Shown here: piece after piece, positions 46,444 through 54,155 of the stretch
How the letters are laid out: every line of letters begins with the position of its first letter
Numbering within the stretch: position 1 is the stretch's first letter
Notes under the pieces: model-generated
What the model was told of the DNA's origin: nothing
Databases searched by the model: none
The model's input: only the letters and a program-made list of their open reading frames with translations
Program-made: the position numbers and the translations under genes
NCBI GenBank assembly: GCA_017509605.1
Contig: JAFWPH010000048.1
Location: forward strand, 1 to 56,473
Reading direction: 5' to 3'
Source: Bacteroidaceae bacterium
Lineage (GTDB): Bacteria; Bacteroidota; Bacteroidia; Bacteroidales; Bacteroidaceae
DNA: 56,473 bases

Positions 46444-46836
46444 CATATCATATTTATTCCATTTCCAACACAATACAGCTCTCTTACCCATTATACCAGA
46501 GGAAAGAATGTAGGAAAGAAGATGTATTGAAAACTCATTTGTACTGAGAAGAGATGGTGACAAGTCTTCTTGCCCAAAAGAATCGTCCTGAATGGCAGAA
46601 TACTCAGGCTTGAGATAAGATAGTCTCACATACACAAAAATCGTAGGGTTTTCGCGATGTGGAGAGTTTTGTTGATGCTTAGTAAAAGCTTGCCTTTAGA
46701 TATGCGACATCATTTGCAATGTTTATCAATCCATCTTGTTATAATCCAATTGCGCAAACGATGAAATAATAATCACCTGAAACACAATAACTTTGTAATT
46801 ATCTGTAAAGAACTGTAAATTACTGTATTAAAAGAT
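46444..46836. other. Intergenic region
   Basis: About 400 AT-rich bases with no convincing gene. A TAACTTTG box at 46788-46795 is a possible extra promoter. A 65-codon minus-strand frame (46438-46635) has no recognisable features. Confidence 0.5.
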
Positions 46837-46867
46837 TTTGTTCTTTATACTAATGTTGGTAATTTTG
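46837..46867 (+). promoter_or_regulatory. Promoter of the accessory secreted-protein genes
   Basis: TTTG (46837-46840) and TAATTTTG (46860-46867) are 19 bp apart, a full consensus match. It fixes the next gene's start at the ATG 46909, not the upstream frame opening at 46867. Confidence 0.8.
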
Positions 46868-46908
46868 TGCCAACAATATCAGTTAATCACCTTAATAAAA
46901 AGCTGCTT

Positions 46909-47286
46909 ATGAAAAAGATTATTTTTTTGTTATTGTGGTGCTGTGAGTTTCCCTTGCATTCTAATGCACAGGTCCAAAATAGAAACGACAGCATACCTAT
47001 TGTCATGCGTCCCATAAATCCTATCGGAACTGGCGAACCAATTTACCATGCTCCTATGCATGCTCCTGCTGTTTACTTATGTAACCATACGTTGTATATC
47101 TATGCATACTCAGAGAAGCAGGTGAGCGTCTATCCCGTGGACTACGACGACGAGACAGACCCGCTCTACACCACGTATGTGCCCGAAAACACCTATTCCT
47201 GTGTACTTCCATCATGGTTGGAAGGGGTATATGCCATCGAGATTGAAATCAACGGCATCGTCTTTGTCGGTGAGATTGAATTGTAG
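46909..47286 (+). CDS. Small secreted Ig-like protein (DUF3244-like)
   Basis: 125 residues with a signal peptide (ending SNAQ, about 20). The mature part is all beta strand (TLYIYAYSEKQVSVYPVDY, CVLPSWLEGVYAIEIEINGIVFVGEIEL) and resembles the small Ig-like DUF3244 domain of Bacteroidales, although the match is from general pattern only. It starts a transcription unit with the esterase-like gene 20 bases downstream. Confidence 0.55.
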   Translation: MKKIIFLLLWCCEFPLHSNAQVQNRNDSIPIVMRPINPIGTGEPIYHAPMHAPAVYLCNHTLYIYAYSEKQVSVYPVDYDDETDPLYTTYVPENTYSCVLPSWLEGVYAIEIEINGIVFVGEIEL

Positions 47287-47305
47287 AAAAACGGCTGTAT
47301 AATAA

Positions 47306-49108
47306 ATGGTTTCGAGAAAGGCGTTACATTTAATCGGTTGTACCGTAGTGTGTGTTGTGTCATGGGTCAGCTGTGACAGGAATAACCCTCTGTACCAAAT
47401 CGGTATGGAGGAAACGGTGGAAATGACAATGACCGATTTCATGGTTTTCGGTGTATATAACACCCATGAGGATTCACTAATCACCGACTCCATCAACGGA
47501 ACACCAGATTATCTGCCATCGGAGAACATCCCATCTGCAGACAGCATTCACCGACATCAGGGTATTTACCACCCGCTCTACAATCAACTCGATCTTCGGG
47601 AAGTCTATGGGTTGGAGGCTGACGACACCACTCAGGTTTTGGCTGGCGTATCGACTTTCCTATTCTGCGACATAGAAGCGGAAAAAGACAGGAAACTCTA
47701 CTTGAAAGTGGAATGCGAAATGCCCATGCGGATATGGCTGAACGGTGACTCACTCACACGAAGGGACATCATAGCACCCAACTTCTATCCCGTTGCCTTG
47801 CAAAAAGGAAGGAACAGGTTGGCGGTTAGGTTGGTAAGTGATGGTAACGACCTGTCGTTCAAGGCCTCCTTATGCGACAGTCTCACTGTGGCGGAAATTT
47901 ATACCGCATGGCAGAGCAACAACATTGTCTATGCACTTGTCGATTCTGTCACCAAGCAGCTGTGGCTGACCAACGCACACCAGAATGTACTGGACGCTCC
48001 TGTTACCCTGCAAATCCACGATGTCATGGGGCAGAAGGTGAAGGAATGGCAGCTCATGAAGGATTCATCCACCTACCATGTGCCAGAACTGAGGCATGAC
48101 CAGTCCTACATGCTGAGCATGACGATGGCAGGTTATACCACACGCCAGCCCATTCTCTGTGGCAAGGACGACGACGCATTGGTGAAGTTCAGACACCTGA
48201 GGGCATCCCTTTCATATGATGACCCGCGGGCTGACGGCATAGACCAGTTGCTTTACCGTCTGGAGTTCCTGCTCAATCACCCGACTCGATACGAGGGAGA
48301 CTGGTGGTGGCAGTTCAAGATTCCTCCCGTGACCTATCAGTTGGAACACGCTTTCGCACATCAAATGAGGACTTACGGCGAGACGGACACTGAAGCCAAC
48401 ATCCTGTTTGTTACCTACCGATCGGAACAAGACGACAGCCTTCAACGCTATGTCCTCGCCCGACCCAACCATATCGCCCGAAATCAGCCGTTGCCACTTG
48501 TCGTCGTGGTGCGTCCCTTCATCGAGAACAAGCACCATTTCTTCTCCTGTCCCCAGATAGCCCGCCAGTGGGCGGTCAACCAGATGCAGGCGATGGCGGA
48601 GCGATATAAAATGCTTATCATGATGCCTGAGATGAGAACCTATCTCAACGAGGACCTCACACCCGAAGCGGAGGAAGAAATGAAACTCGCCATTGAGGAT
48701 GTTTGCAAGCATTATCCTGTTGACAGGAAGCGGATGTTCCTCCACGCCAACTGCAGCGGGGGATACAGGGCACTGAAGATGGCGACCGACAATACTGGTA
48801 TGTTCGCTGCTATCGCGCTATATGCACCGACCTACAGAATGCACTATGAACTGCCTGAGAATGAAGACACAACAAGCCTGGCAAACAAGATAAAGACGTT
48901 GCGCGACACACCTCTGTTCATCCACTACGACCCTGTGGACAGGCACAGTCCGTACAGCCTCTTCGAGGCCTTGGTCCGCAGGTGCCAGAAAGAGGGCGTG
49001 CCACTGACCATATCGGTGAAGCGCAACTCGGGCCGCTTCTTCAACGTCACGCTTGTGGGTAAGGAGGCCATGGACTTCCTGGAAAGGGAATCGGGAAAAA
49101 GAAAGTAA
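47306..49108 (+). CDS. Secreted alpha/beta-hydrolase (esterase-like) lipoprotein
   Basis: 600 residues. The signal peptide has a lipobox (WVSC, Cys23). Beta-rich N-terminal domains cover residues 30-300 (the segment CEMPMRIWLNGDSL looks like a carbohydrate-binding jelly-roll). The hydrolase domain occupies about 330-600; the likely nucleophile is Ser484 in HANCSGGYRA, where the first Gly of GxSxG is replaced by Asn, and a DPVDRHSP segment may hold the acid and histidine. It resembles esterases acting on plant glycans. The last 45 residues lie in direct repeat 1, whose second copy, with a 2-base insertion, follows the cassette. Confidence 0.7.
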   Translation: MVSRKALHLIGCTVVCVVSWVSCDRNNPLYQIGMEETVEMTMTDFMVFGVYNTHEDSLITDSINGTPDYLPSENIPSADSIHRHQGIYHPLYNQLDLREVYGLEADDTTQVLAGVSTFLFCDIEAEKDRKLYLKVECEMPMRIWLNGDSLTRRDIIAPNFYPVALQKGRNRLAVRLVSDGNDLSFKASLCDSLTVAEIYTAWQSNNIVYALVDSVTKQLWLTNAHQNVLDAPVTLQIHDVMGQKVKEWQLMKDSSTYHVPELRHDQSYMLSMTMAGYTTRQPILCGKDDDALVKFRHLRASLSYDDPRADGIDQLLYRLEFLLNHPTRYEGDWWWQFKIPPVTYQLEHAFAHQMRTYGETDTEANILFVTYRSEQDDSLQRYVLARPNHIARNQPLPLVVVVRPFIENKHHFFSCPQIARQWAVNQMQAMAERYKMLIMMPEMRTYLNEDLTPEAEEEMKLAIEDVCKHYPVDRKRMFLHANCSGGYRALKMATDNTGMFAAIALYAPTYRMHYELPENEDTTSLANKIKTLRDTPLFIHYDPVDRHSPYSLFEALVRRCQKEGVPLTISVKRNSGRFFNVTLVGKEAMDFLERESGKRK

Positions 49109-49172
49109 TGACATCATAAAAAACAAAAGAGACAGACCACACTGACAACAAAGGAGCGGAAGCCGAAACGCT
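48975..49172 (+). repeat. Direct repeat 1 (198 bp) at the cassette's left edge
   Basis: This 198-base segment (end of the esterase gene plus 64 bases after it) recurs at 53311-53510 with three substitutions and one 2-base insertion seen on alignment by eye, 4336 bp downstream. Sequences beyond both ends differ. Together the copies bracket the AT-rich genes between them. Confidence 0.95.
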
Positions 49173-49203
49173 GGAATTGAGGCGAAATCAAAGCATTAAT
49201 CAA

Positions 49204-50091
49204 ATGAGCGTTCAAATTGTCATTAGATGGATCCTATCTATTTGCTTCATTCTCAGTGGTACTTTCAAACTTATAAGTATTCACGCGTTTGAATATGAGA
49301 TAATACAGTTCGAAGAGGCCTACTTGACTATTTTCAATTTTTTGAATCCTTTAACAACTGGGATAATTATATGCCTTTTTGAACTACTACTTGGGGTTGA
49401 TACTATTTTGCATTGCCTTCCCATATTTACGGGTTATACAATGTGCTTGATTATGTGCTTTTTCACATACTTGACAGGTATGAATCTTTTCTTTCCACCA
49501 ATTGATGGACAGATAGAGTCCTGTGGTTGTTTCGGAGAAATCATTAAGTTCACTCCTTTGACATCTTTTGCAAAAAGTGTCATATTACTCTCTATTTCTG
49601 TTATTCATTTACTATATGAACTCAAGGTGCTGCCCATCATTAGCAAAAAGGAATCGACACATCACACCTCACTCTTTACGAAATTCAAATGCCATTTCAT
49701 GCTGATTTTATTCCTTTCTTTCATTTCATGCAAACCAAATACAAAAAAACACACGTCTCACGGCCAAGTTACTTATGATAATGGAGTAATTTACTCAGAC
49801 AATGTGGTCTATGATTTTGGGGATATAAAAGGGTCGAGCAACGATACAATACCGTTTACATTCAACCTGACTAATAAAAGCGAACATGTCTTGACAATAG
49901 AGAAGGTTGAAGCATCATGTCCTTGTGTGTCTGTTAGTTCTTATGCTAAAGAGATTACCGCAGGGCAAGCGACCAAATTATCAGGAAATATAGACATTAG
50001 CAAAACTAAAGGGAAACTCAACAAACCGATATTTGTCAGATATAATGACGGTCAGATTATGATACTGAGGATAAAAGGAATTGTACGATAG
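49204..50091 (+). CDS. MauE/DoxX-like membrane protein fused to DUF1573
   Basis: 295 residues from the ATG at 49204 (the frame is open to a TTG at 49177, next to the repeat edge). About four membrane helices fill the first 145 residues, with the Cys pair motif SCGCFG (Cys107, Cys109) that marks MauE-type redox-associated membrane proteins. A further hydrophobic segment and cysteine near residue 185 lead to a periplasmic DUF1573 Ig-like domain (DFGDIKGSSNDTIPF, ASCPCVSV). MauE-type proteins help to form or deliver disulfides or maturation of secreted partners. First gene inside the repeat-bounded cassette and visibly AT-rich. Confidence 0.75.
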   Translation: MSVQIVIRWILSICFILSGTFKLISIHAFEYEIIQFEEAYLTIFNFLNPLTTGIIICLFELLLGVDTILHCLPIFTGYTMCLIMCFFTYLTGMNLFFPPIDGQIESCGCFGEIIKFTPLTSFAKSVILLSISVIHLLYELKVLPIISKKESTHHTSLFTKFKCHFMLILFLSFISCKPNTKKHTSHGQVTYDNGVIYSDNVVYDFGDIKGSSNDTIPFTFNLTNKSEHVLTIEKVEASCPCVSVSSYAKEITAGQATKLSGNIDISKTKGKLNKPIFVRYNDGQIMILRIKGIVR

Positions 50092-50135
50092 CTTTTCATC
50101 ATCAATCAACGCTGAACTTTAACAAGAAAACAATT

Positions 50136-50261
50136 ATGGAAAAAAAACGACGGCCACCTCCTGTACATCTTTATCAAGTATGGATACTACTTAGTATTCT
50201 ATATAGAAGATTACATATAGACAGAAGACTACCATCAACTAATAATCAAAAAGAACAATGA
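50136..50261 (+). CDS. 41-residue ORF coupled to the cysteine-rich lipoprotein
   Basis: A short frame starting ATGGAAAAAAAACGACGGCC encodes 41 residues: a basic, proline-containing start (MEKKRRPPPVH), a hydrophobic centre (YQVWILLSILY) and a basic tail. Its TGA overlaps the ATG of the next gene (ATGA at 50258-50261), typical of translational coupling. It could be a small membrane peptide, a leader peptide, or a chance frame. No family is recognised. Confidence 0.4.
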   Translation: MEKKRRPPPVHLYQVWILLSILYRRLHIDRRLPSTNNQKEQ

Positions 50262-50959
50262 GGACAAACATTCTAATATGCATTTTTTTCATAATCGCTC
50301 TTTGCTCATGCTCAGGCGATGCCGACCCAATTTACAGTTGTGACAAAACAATCGATTTATGGGTCAAGAACCATATTGAGGAGATTCAGACGATGGATAG
50401 AACTGACTGGCTGAAAATGGACGACAAGCTGAAGTCCGCCTCCTATCGCGCATTTTCCCAAAACCAGAAAATTGACTTCTGGAAAGAGAAGTTATCGGAG
50501 GTGATGACTCTGGACTGGAATGAAGAAGAGCTTGAACATATTCAGAAAGTGTCAGATTTCCTTGATACACATACCACTTTCTTTGGCGAAAAACCACTGT
50601 CGGATGAGCAAAATAATGAACTCGACTTATTCTTCTACAAATGGGCAACATACGCCTTCGACAATCTGAAATGGGAGAAGCAGACGGTCTATGCTATAGC
50701 ATGCACAGGACTGCAGCTATTAAGCAAGAACGGCGACATTGGAACCATACCTTCAATTGCTGAAGAGGCTGAGAAAATGACCAAAAGCTCCGAACAGCAA
50801 ATAATACCTGAATGCGACTGCCATCTCAGCGCATGGAATCTCATGGCATGCACCCCCCAAATCTCATGGGGATGCGAAGAGAGCAAATGTGAAGATGATA
50901 CATGGGGATGTGGTTGGGTTGGACTGCAATCTTGCGATGGACTATGTGTTCCACTATAA
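50258..50959 (+). CDS. Cysteine-rich lipoprotein, fulvocin C-related type
   Basis: 233 residues. A lipoprotein signal ends at Cys18 (ALCSC). A helical domain of about 150 residues follows. The last 50 residues hold eight cysteines (186, 188, 198, 206, 211, 218, 226, 230) spaced CxC...C...C...C...GCGW...CDGLC, a pattern like the C-terminal module of proteins named bacteriocin fulvocin C-related in Bacteroidetes. Four disulfides are possible, and the flanking MauE-type gene could serve their formation. Whether the module is released as a toxin or stays attached is unknown. Its start overlaps the 41-residue ORF by four bases. Confidence 0.65.
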   Translation: MRTNILICIFFIIALCSCSGDADPIYSCDKTIDLWVKNHIEEIQTMDRTDWLKMDDKLKSASYRAFSQNQKIDFWKEKLSEVMTLDWNEEELEHIQKVSDFLDTHTTFFGEKPLSDEQNNELDLFFYKWATYAFDNLKWEKQTVYAIACTGLQLLSKNGDIGTIPSIAEEAEKMTKSSEQQIIPECDCHLSAWNLMACTPQISWGCEESKCEDDTWGCGWVGLQSCDGLCVPL

Positions 50960-50970
50960 GATATACAGGC

Positions 50971-51393
50971 ATGGACAATATTCGAACTCACTTCACAATA
51001 GCAGTGGCCGCAGCAGGTTGTTTCTTGACGGTATGCTGGTCGGCATTCTTGTCGCATGGAGAGTGTTTCTGGATTGAATCCACAACTTTCTTTTGGCTCG
51101 CTATATACACAGTCAAAAAACATCAGGATAGTTTGACCGTCGCTTCTATAGCAATGGCATTGTGTTTAGGGAGGATTGTCCCTGAATTACCTGTCAGAGT
51201 GTTTGAGTTTAGTTCCTCCGTTGGTTCAATTCCCGTCACACTTTCCTGTATAGTGGCCATCATTCTGGGATGTTTCTGCACCAAGAGAAATTTTCAGACC
51301 CTGCCTGTGGTAATATCATTAATAGCTTTGTTTGCCGTCAACACATTCAATATCCATTTTCTAACCGAATGGCTATACGAAGCACTCCATTGA
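50971..51393 (+). CDS. Small membrane protein of unknown function
   Basis: 140 residues with about four membrane helices and several cysteines (CWSAFLSHGECFW near residue 22; CFCTK near residue 105). The ATG at 50971 is 12 bases after the stop of the cysteine-rich lipoprotein gene, so the two are very likely coupled. No family was recognised; an immunity or processing role for the cassette is only a guess. The next 83 bases hold no gene. Confidence 0.6.
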   Translation: MDNIRTHFTIAVAAAGCFLTVCWSAFLSHGECFWIESTTFFWLAIYTVKKHQDSLTVASIAMALCLGRIVPELPVRVFEFSSSVGSIPVTLSCIVAIILGCFCTKRNFQTLPVVISLIALFAVNTFNIHFLTEWLYEALH

Positions 51394-51476
51394 TGGAGAA
51401 CCCTCGCCTGGAAGTATCGCACAACATGAGATGGCGGTTGAACATTGTTTCTACCGCCACCTGTTAATCTCTGCAC

Positions 51477-53483
51477 ATGCAACAGTGTAAAGATATGATT
51501 CTATTTATTCCCAACATGTTCTCGAATGCAAGAAATGTTCAGGGATTTGCAGTTTGGGGAGGTTTATTTATCGCCCTATGGACTGCTATGCAGCCAGACG
51601 AGCATCTTCTTAGCCAAAACGAAATCTGTATTTCCTATACAATCGTACTCATTGCTTTTACAGGTACCATCAACATCATAAGGATAAAAAAAGTATTCCC
51701 ATTCTCCTCTCTCGATATTATTATCTTCACATGGTATATCTACTTCTTAGCCAGATCGTATTTTAAGACTGTTTATCCATGTGACACATATTCTATTCGG
51801 GCCACTATAGCTGTAATGCTGTACTGCGCCTTACGCCTGGCTTTCGCTTCAACTATCATAAGAGAGAGAGAAATAGCCACAGCTATCCTTCTATTCGTCT
51901 TATGTGAGGCAGGAATGGGAATTTTTCAAATCATGAATGGAAAAAGTAGGCATCAGTCGTTTATCGCAACTGGTTCATTCCTCAATCCAGCACCCTTCGC
52001 TGCCGTGTTGTCTTCAGGACTCGTAATGATTGCAATGTGGAAGAGAAGAATCATAAAACTCATTTCGATGAAGAAGGGCAAAAAGGCAAGAAATACCAGA
52101 TATGGGATATGGCTTCTACGATTATCCAATTTTGTAATGGCGTCACTTCTGATTCTTATTCTTTCTACAGTAAGCCGCGCAGCACTGCTTGCCACATCCA
52201 TCTGCCTTGGAATCATATACCAAAAGACATTGAGACGCTATAGGACTATTACGATTAGTTTATTTTTGTTGGTACTGATTCCTCTATATCATATCAAGCC
52301 TGGCTCTGTGAATGGTCGAGTCATCAATTATCGAATTTCTTGTCTTAACCTTGGCAATAATCCTGTAATTGGAAACGGCATAGGAGGATACTTCCATCAA
52401 TATGCTGAAAAAATGTCACAGTTCAGCCAATGTCATCCAGATTTTGACTTCATAAACGCAGACGTACTAGAGTTTGCGTTTTGTGATATCCTAAAGGTAG
52501 GAGTTGAACAAGGAATTATCGGCTTGTCCATCATGGCTACTTTCCTTTGCAGATTATATTTCATTCTGCAAAGGAAAGGAAAGACTTTATGGATTGGATT
52601 CATGAGTATTCTCTTATTCTCCCTTTTCTCATACCCTTTCGAGTTATTCACGTTCCAGATTATCTCTGTTGTTATCATTGCTTACGCTGCAACAAATAAA
52701 GCAGGTGGTTTTTCAAAACATAATAAAGACAATTACAATCTCAGATTAATACTACACATTGGAATTACCTCCATATTAGTCCTTTGCTCTATCGCTACAG
52801 CAAAAAGAATTCATCAAAAAATGCAAGCTCAAACTGATTTCATCATTAAGAAGAATATTAGAGATGAGAATAGCATCAAAGATTATTACCATTATTTACC
52901 CTTGTTGAATGATAATACCGAGTTCCTTTTCGACTTCGGTAACTCTCTGTCCAAACACGGTCGATTGATTGAAAGTAACAAGATACTGTCAATAGGAACC
53001 TTACTCACCAATGACCCGGTGTTCTATGTATTAATCGGCAACAATTATATGAACATGAAATCTTATGACCAAGCCGAGAAAGCATACAAGAAAGCATTTC
53101 ATATCCTGCCAAATAGACTGTATCCACTTTATCAACTTATGCGCCTATATGAGCAGACGGGAGATAAAAACAAACAAAAACTAATGGCTCAAAGAATCTT
53201 AAGCTTTAAAGTAAAAGTAATATCACATACAACAGAAGCTATGAAGGACAGCGCACGCCTCTATCTGAAGACACAACGAAATGAACATATATATACAAAC
53301 TATGCAAAGTTCCGCAGGTGCCAGAAAGAGGGCGTGCCACTGACCATGTCGGTGAAGCGCAACTCGGGCCGCTTCTTCAACGTCACGCTTGTGGGTAAGG
53401 AGAGGCCATGGACTTCCTGGAAAGGGAATCGGGAAAAAGAAAGTAATGACATCATAAAAAACAAAACAGACAGACCACACTGA
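51477..53483 (+). CDS. O-antigen-ligase-like (Wzy-C) membrane protein with chimeric C-terminus
   Basis: 668 codons. Ten or more membrane segments in the first 430 residues, with the ligase/polymerase signature region near FLNPAPFAAVLSSG and VSRAALLA and a periplasmic KPGSVNGR loop. TPR-like helices follow (about 490-580, NNYMNMKSYDQAEKAYKKAF). From codon 612 (base 53311) the frame enters direct repeat 2 and reads 30 residues copied from the upstream esterase, then changes frame at a 2-base insertion and ends in an unrelated tail. The native C-terminus has therefore been replaced. Enzymes of this class join glycan chains to a lipid or protein acceptor. Confidence 0.75.
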   Translation: MQQCKDMILFIPNMFSNARNVQGFAVWGGLFIALWTAMQPDEHLLSQNEICISYTIVLIAFTGTINIIRIKKVFPFSSLDIIIFTWYIYFLARSYFKTVYPCDTYSIRATIAVMLYCALRLAFASTIIREREIATAILLFVLCEAGMGIFQIMNGKSRHQSFIATGSFLNPAPFAAVLSSGLVMIAMWKRRIIKLISMKKGKKARNTRYGIWLLRLSNFVMASLLILILSTVSRAALLATSICLGIIYQKTLRRYRTITISLFLLVLIPLYHIKPGSVNGRVINYRISCLNLGNNPVIGNGIGGYFHQYAEKMSQFSQCHPDFDFINADVLEFAFCDILKVGVEQGIIGLSIMATFLCRLYFILQRKGKTLWIGFMSILLFSLFSYPFELFTFQIISVVIIAYAATNKAGGFSKHNKDNYNLRLILHIGITSILVLCSIATAKRIHQKMQAQTDFIIKKNIRDENSIKDYYHYLPLLNDNTEFLFDFGNSLSKHGRLIESNKILSIGTLLTNDPVFYVLIGNNYMNMKSYDQAEKAYKKAFHILPNRLYPLYQLMRLYEQTGDKNKQKLMAQRILSFKVKVISHTTEAMKDSARLYLKTQRNEHIYTNYAKFRRCQKEGVPLTMSVKRNSGRFFNVTLVGKERPWTSWKGNREKESNDIIKNKTDRPH

Positions 53484-53510
53484 CAAAAAAGGAGCGGAAG
53501 CCGAAACGCT
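53311..53510 (+). repeat. Direct repeat 2 (200 bp) at the cassette's right edge
   Basis: The second copy of the 198-bp segment at 48975-49172. It has a 2-base insertion (GGAGAGGCC for GGAGGCC) and single-base changes. Here it carries no complete gene: it supplies the last 57 codons of the ligase-like gene and the leader of the next lipoprotein gene. Confidence 0.95.
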
Positions 53511-53578
53511 TGATTTTGAGGCATGACAACGAAAACCTTCATAAAAACGGTAACAACAATCAAAAAACTAACGAGAAA

Positions 53579-54118
53579 ATGAAACAGATTAAGAAACTTT
53601 TTGGTATCTTTGCCATGGCAGGGATAATCATCTGCGCGACATTCACAACAGGATGCTCTGATGACAGCGAGGATTACTACGCAAGTGGCGATTCTGAGTA
53701 CACCTTGGCGGAGGAAACAATGCTTAGAGGAGAAGGAGGAGGAAATAATGAGTGGCAACTCGCTGTACATGCGGGTTCGGACAATGTTACAACAGGCGAC
53801 TCCGTCATCATCTCTTATGATATTAGTTGGAATGATGACATTCTTCCAAATGTGAATGCAAGAATTGTATTCGAGTTGAATGACACGACATTGACATACA
53901 ATGGACAACAACATTCGAAATATCAGAAGAGTGGAGCATATACGCGTACCATACCTTTTCATAATCGTGGTTTCTATCATCTAACCACACTCTTATATAA
54001 AGAGTACTATTTCAGTCAGGAAATAAACACATGGGACTACATAAGAAAAGACAAGACTATTTTGGTGGATTACATCGTTCCAGATGATAAGTATTATGAA
54101 ATGGAAATAACAAACTAA
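53579..54118 (+). CDS. Lipoprotein of unknown function
   Basis: 179 residues from the ATG at 53579. The lipobox is TTGC (Cys26), followed by the acidic SDDSED, typical of surface export in Bacteroidetes. The mature part is beta-rich (VTTGDSVIISYDISWND, ARIVFELNDTTLTY), like an Ig-type fold. The frame opens at 53510, at the edge of repeat 2, but the signal peptide starts at 53579. No family recognised. It precedes a secreted protein by 38 bases. Confidence 0.65.
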   Translation: MKQIKKLFGIFAMAGIIICATFTTGCSDDSEDYYASGDSEYTLAEETMLRGEGGGNNEWQLAVHAGSDNVTTGDSVIISYDISWNDDILPNVNARIVFELNDTTLTYNGQQHSKYQKSGAYTRTIPFHNRGFYHLTTLLYKEYYFSQEINTWDYIRKDKTILVDYIVPDDKYYEMEITN

Positions 54119-54155
54119 ATAGTTCTTTGCGTGACCTAACATTATAAATGAAAAT

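Noticed and set aside
46438..46635. 65-codon minus-strand frame after the HTH gene
   Set aside because: No promoter box, signal or family recognised; overlaps the end of the regulator gene. Too weak to annotate.
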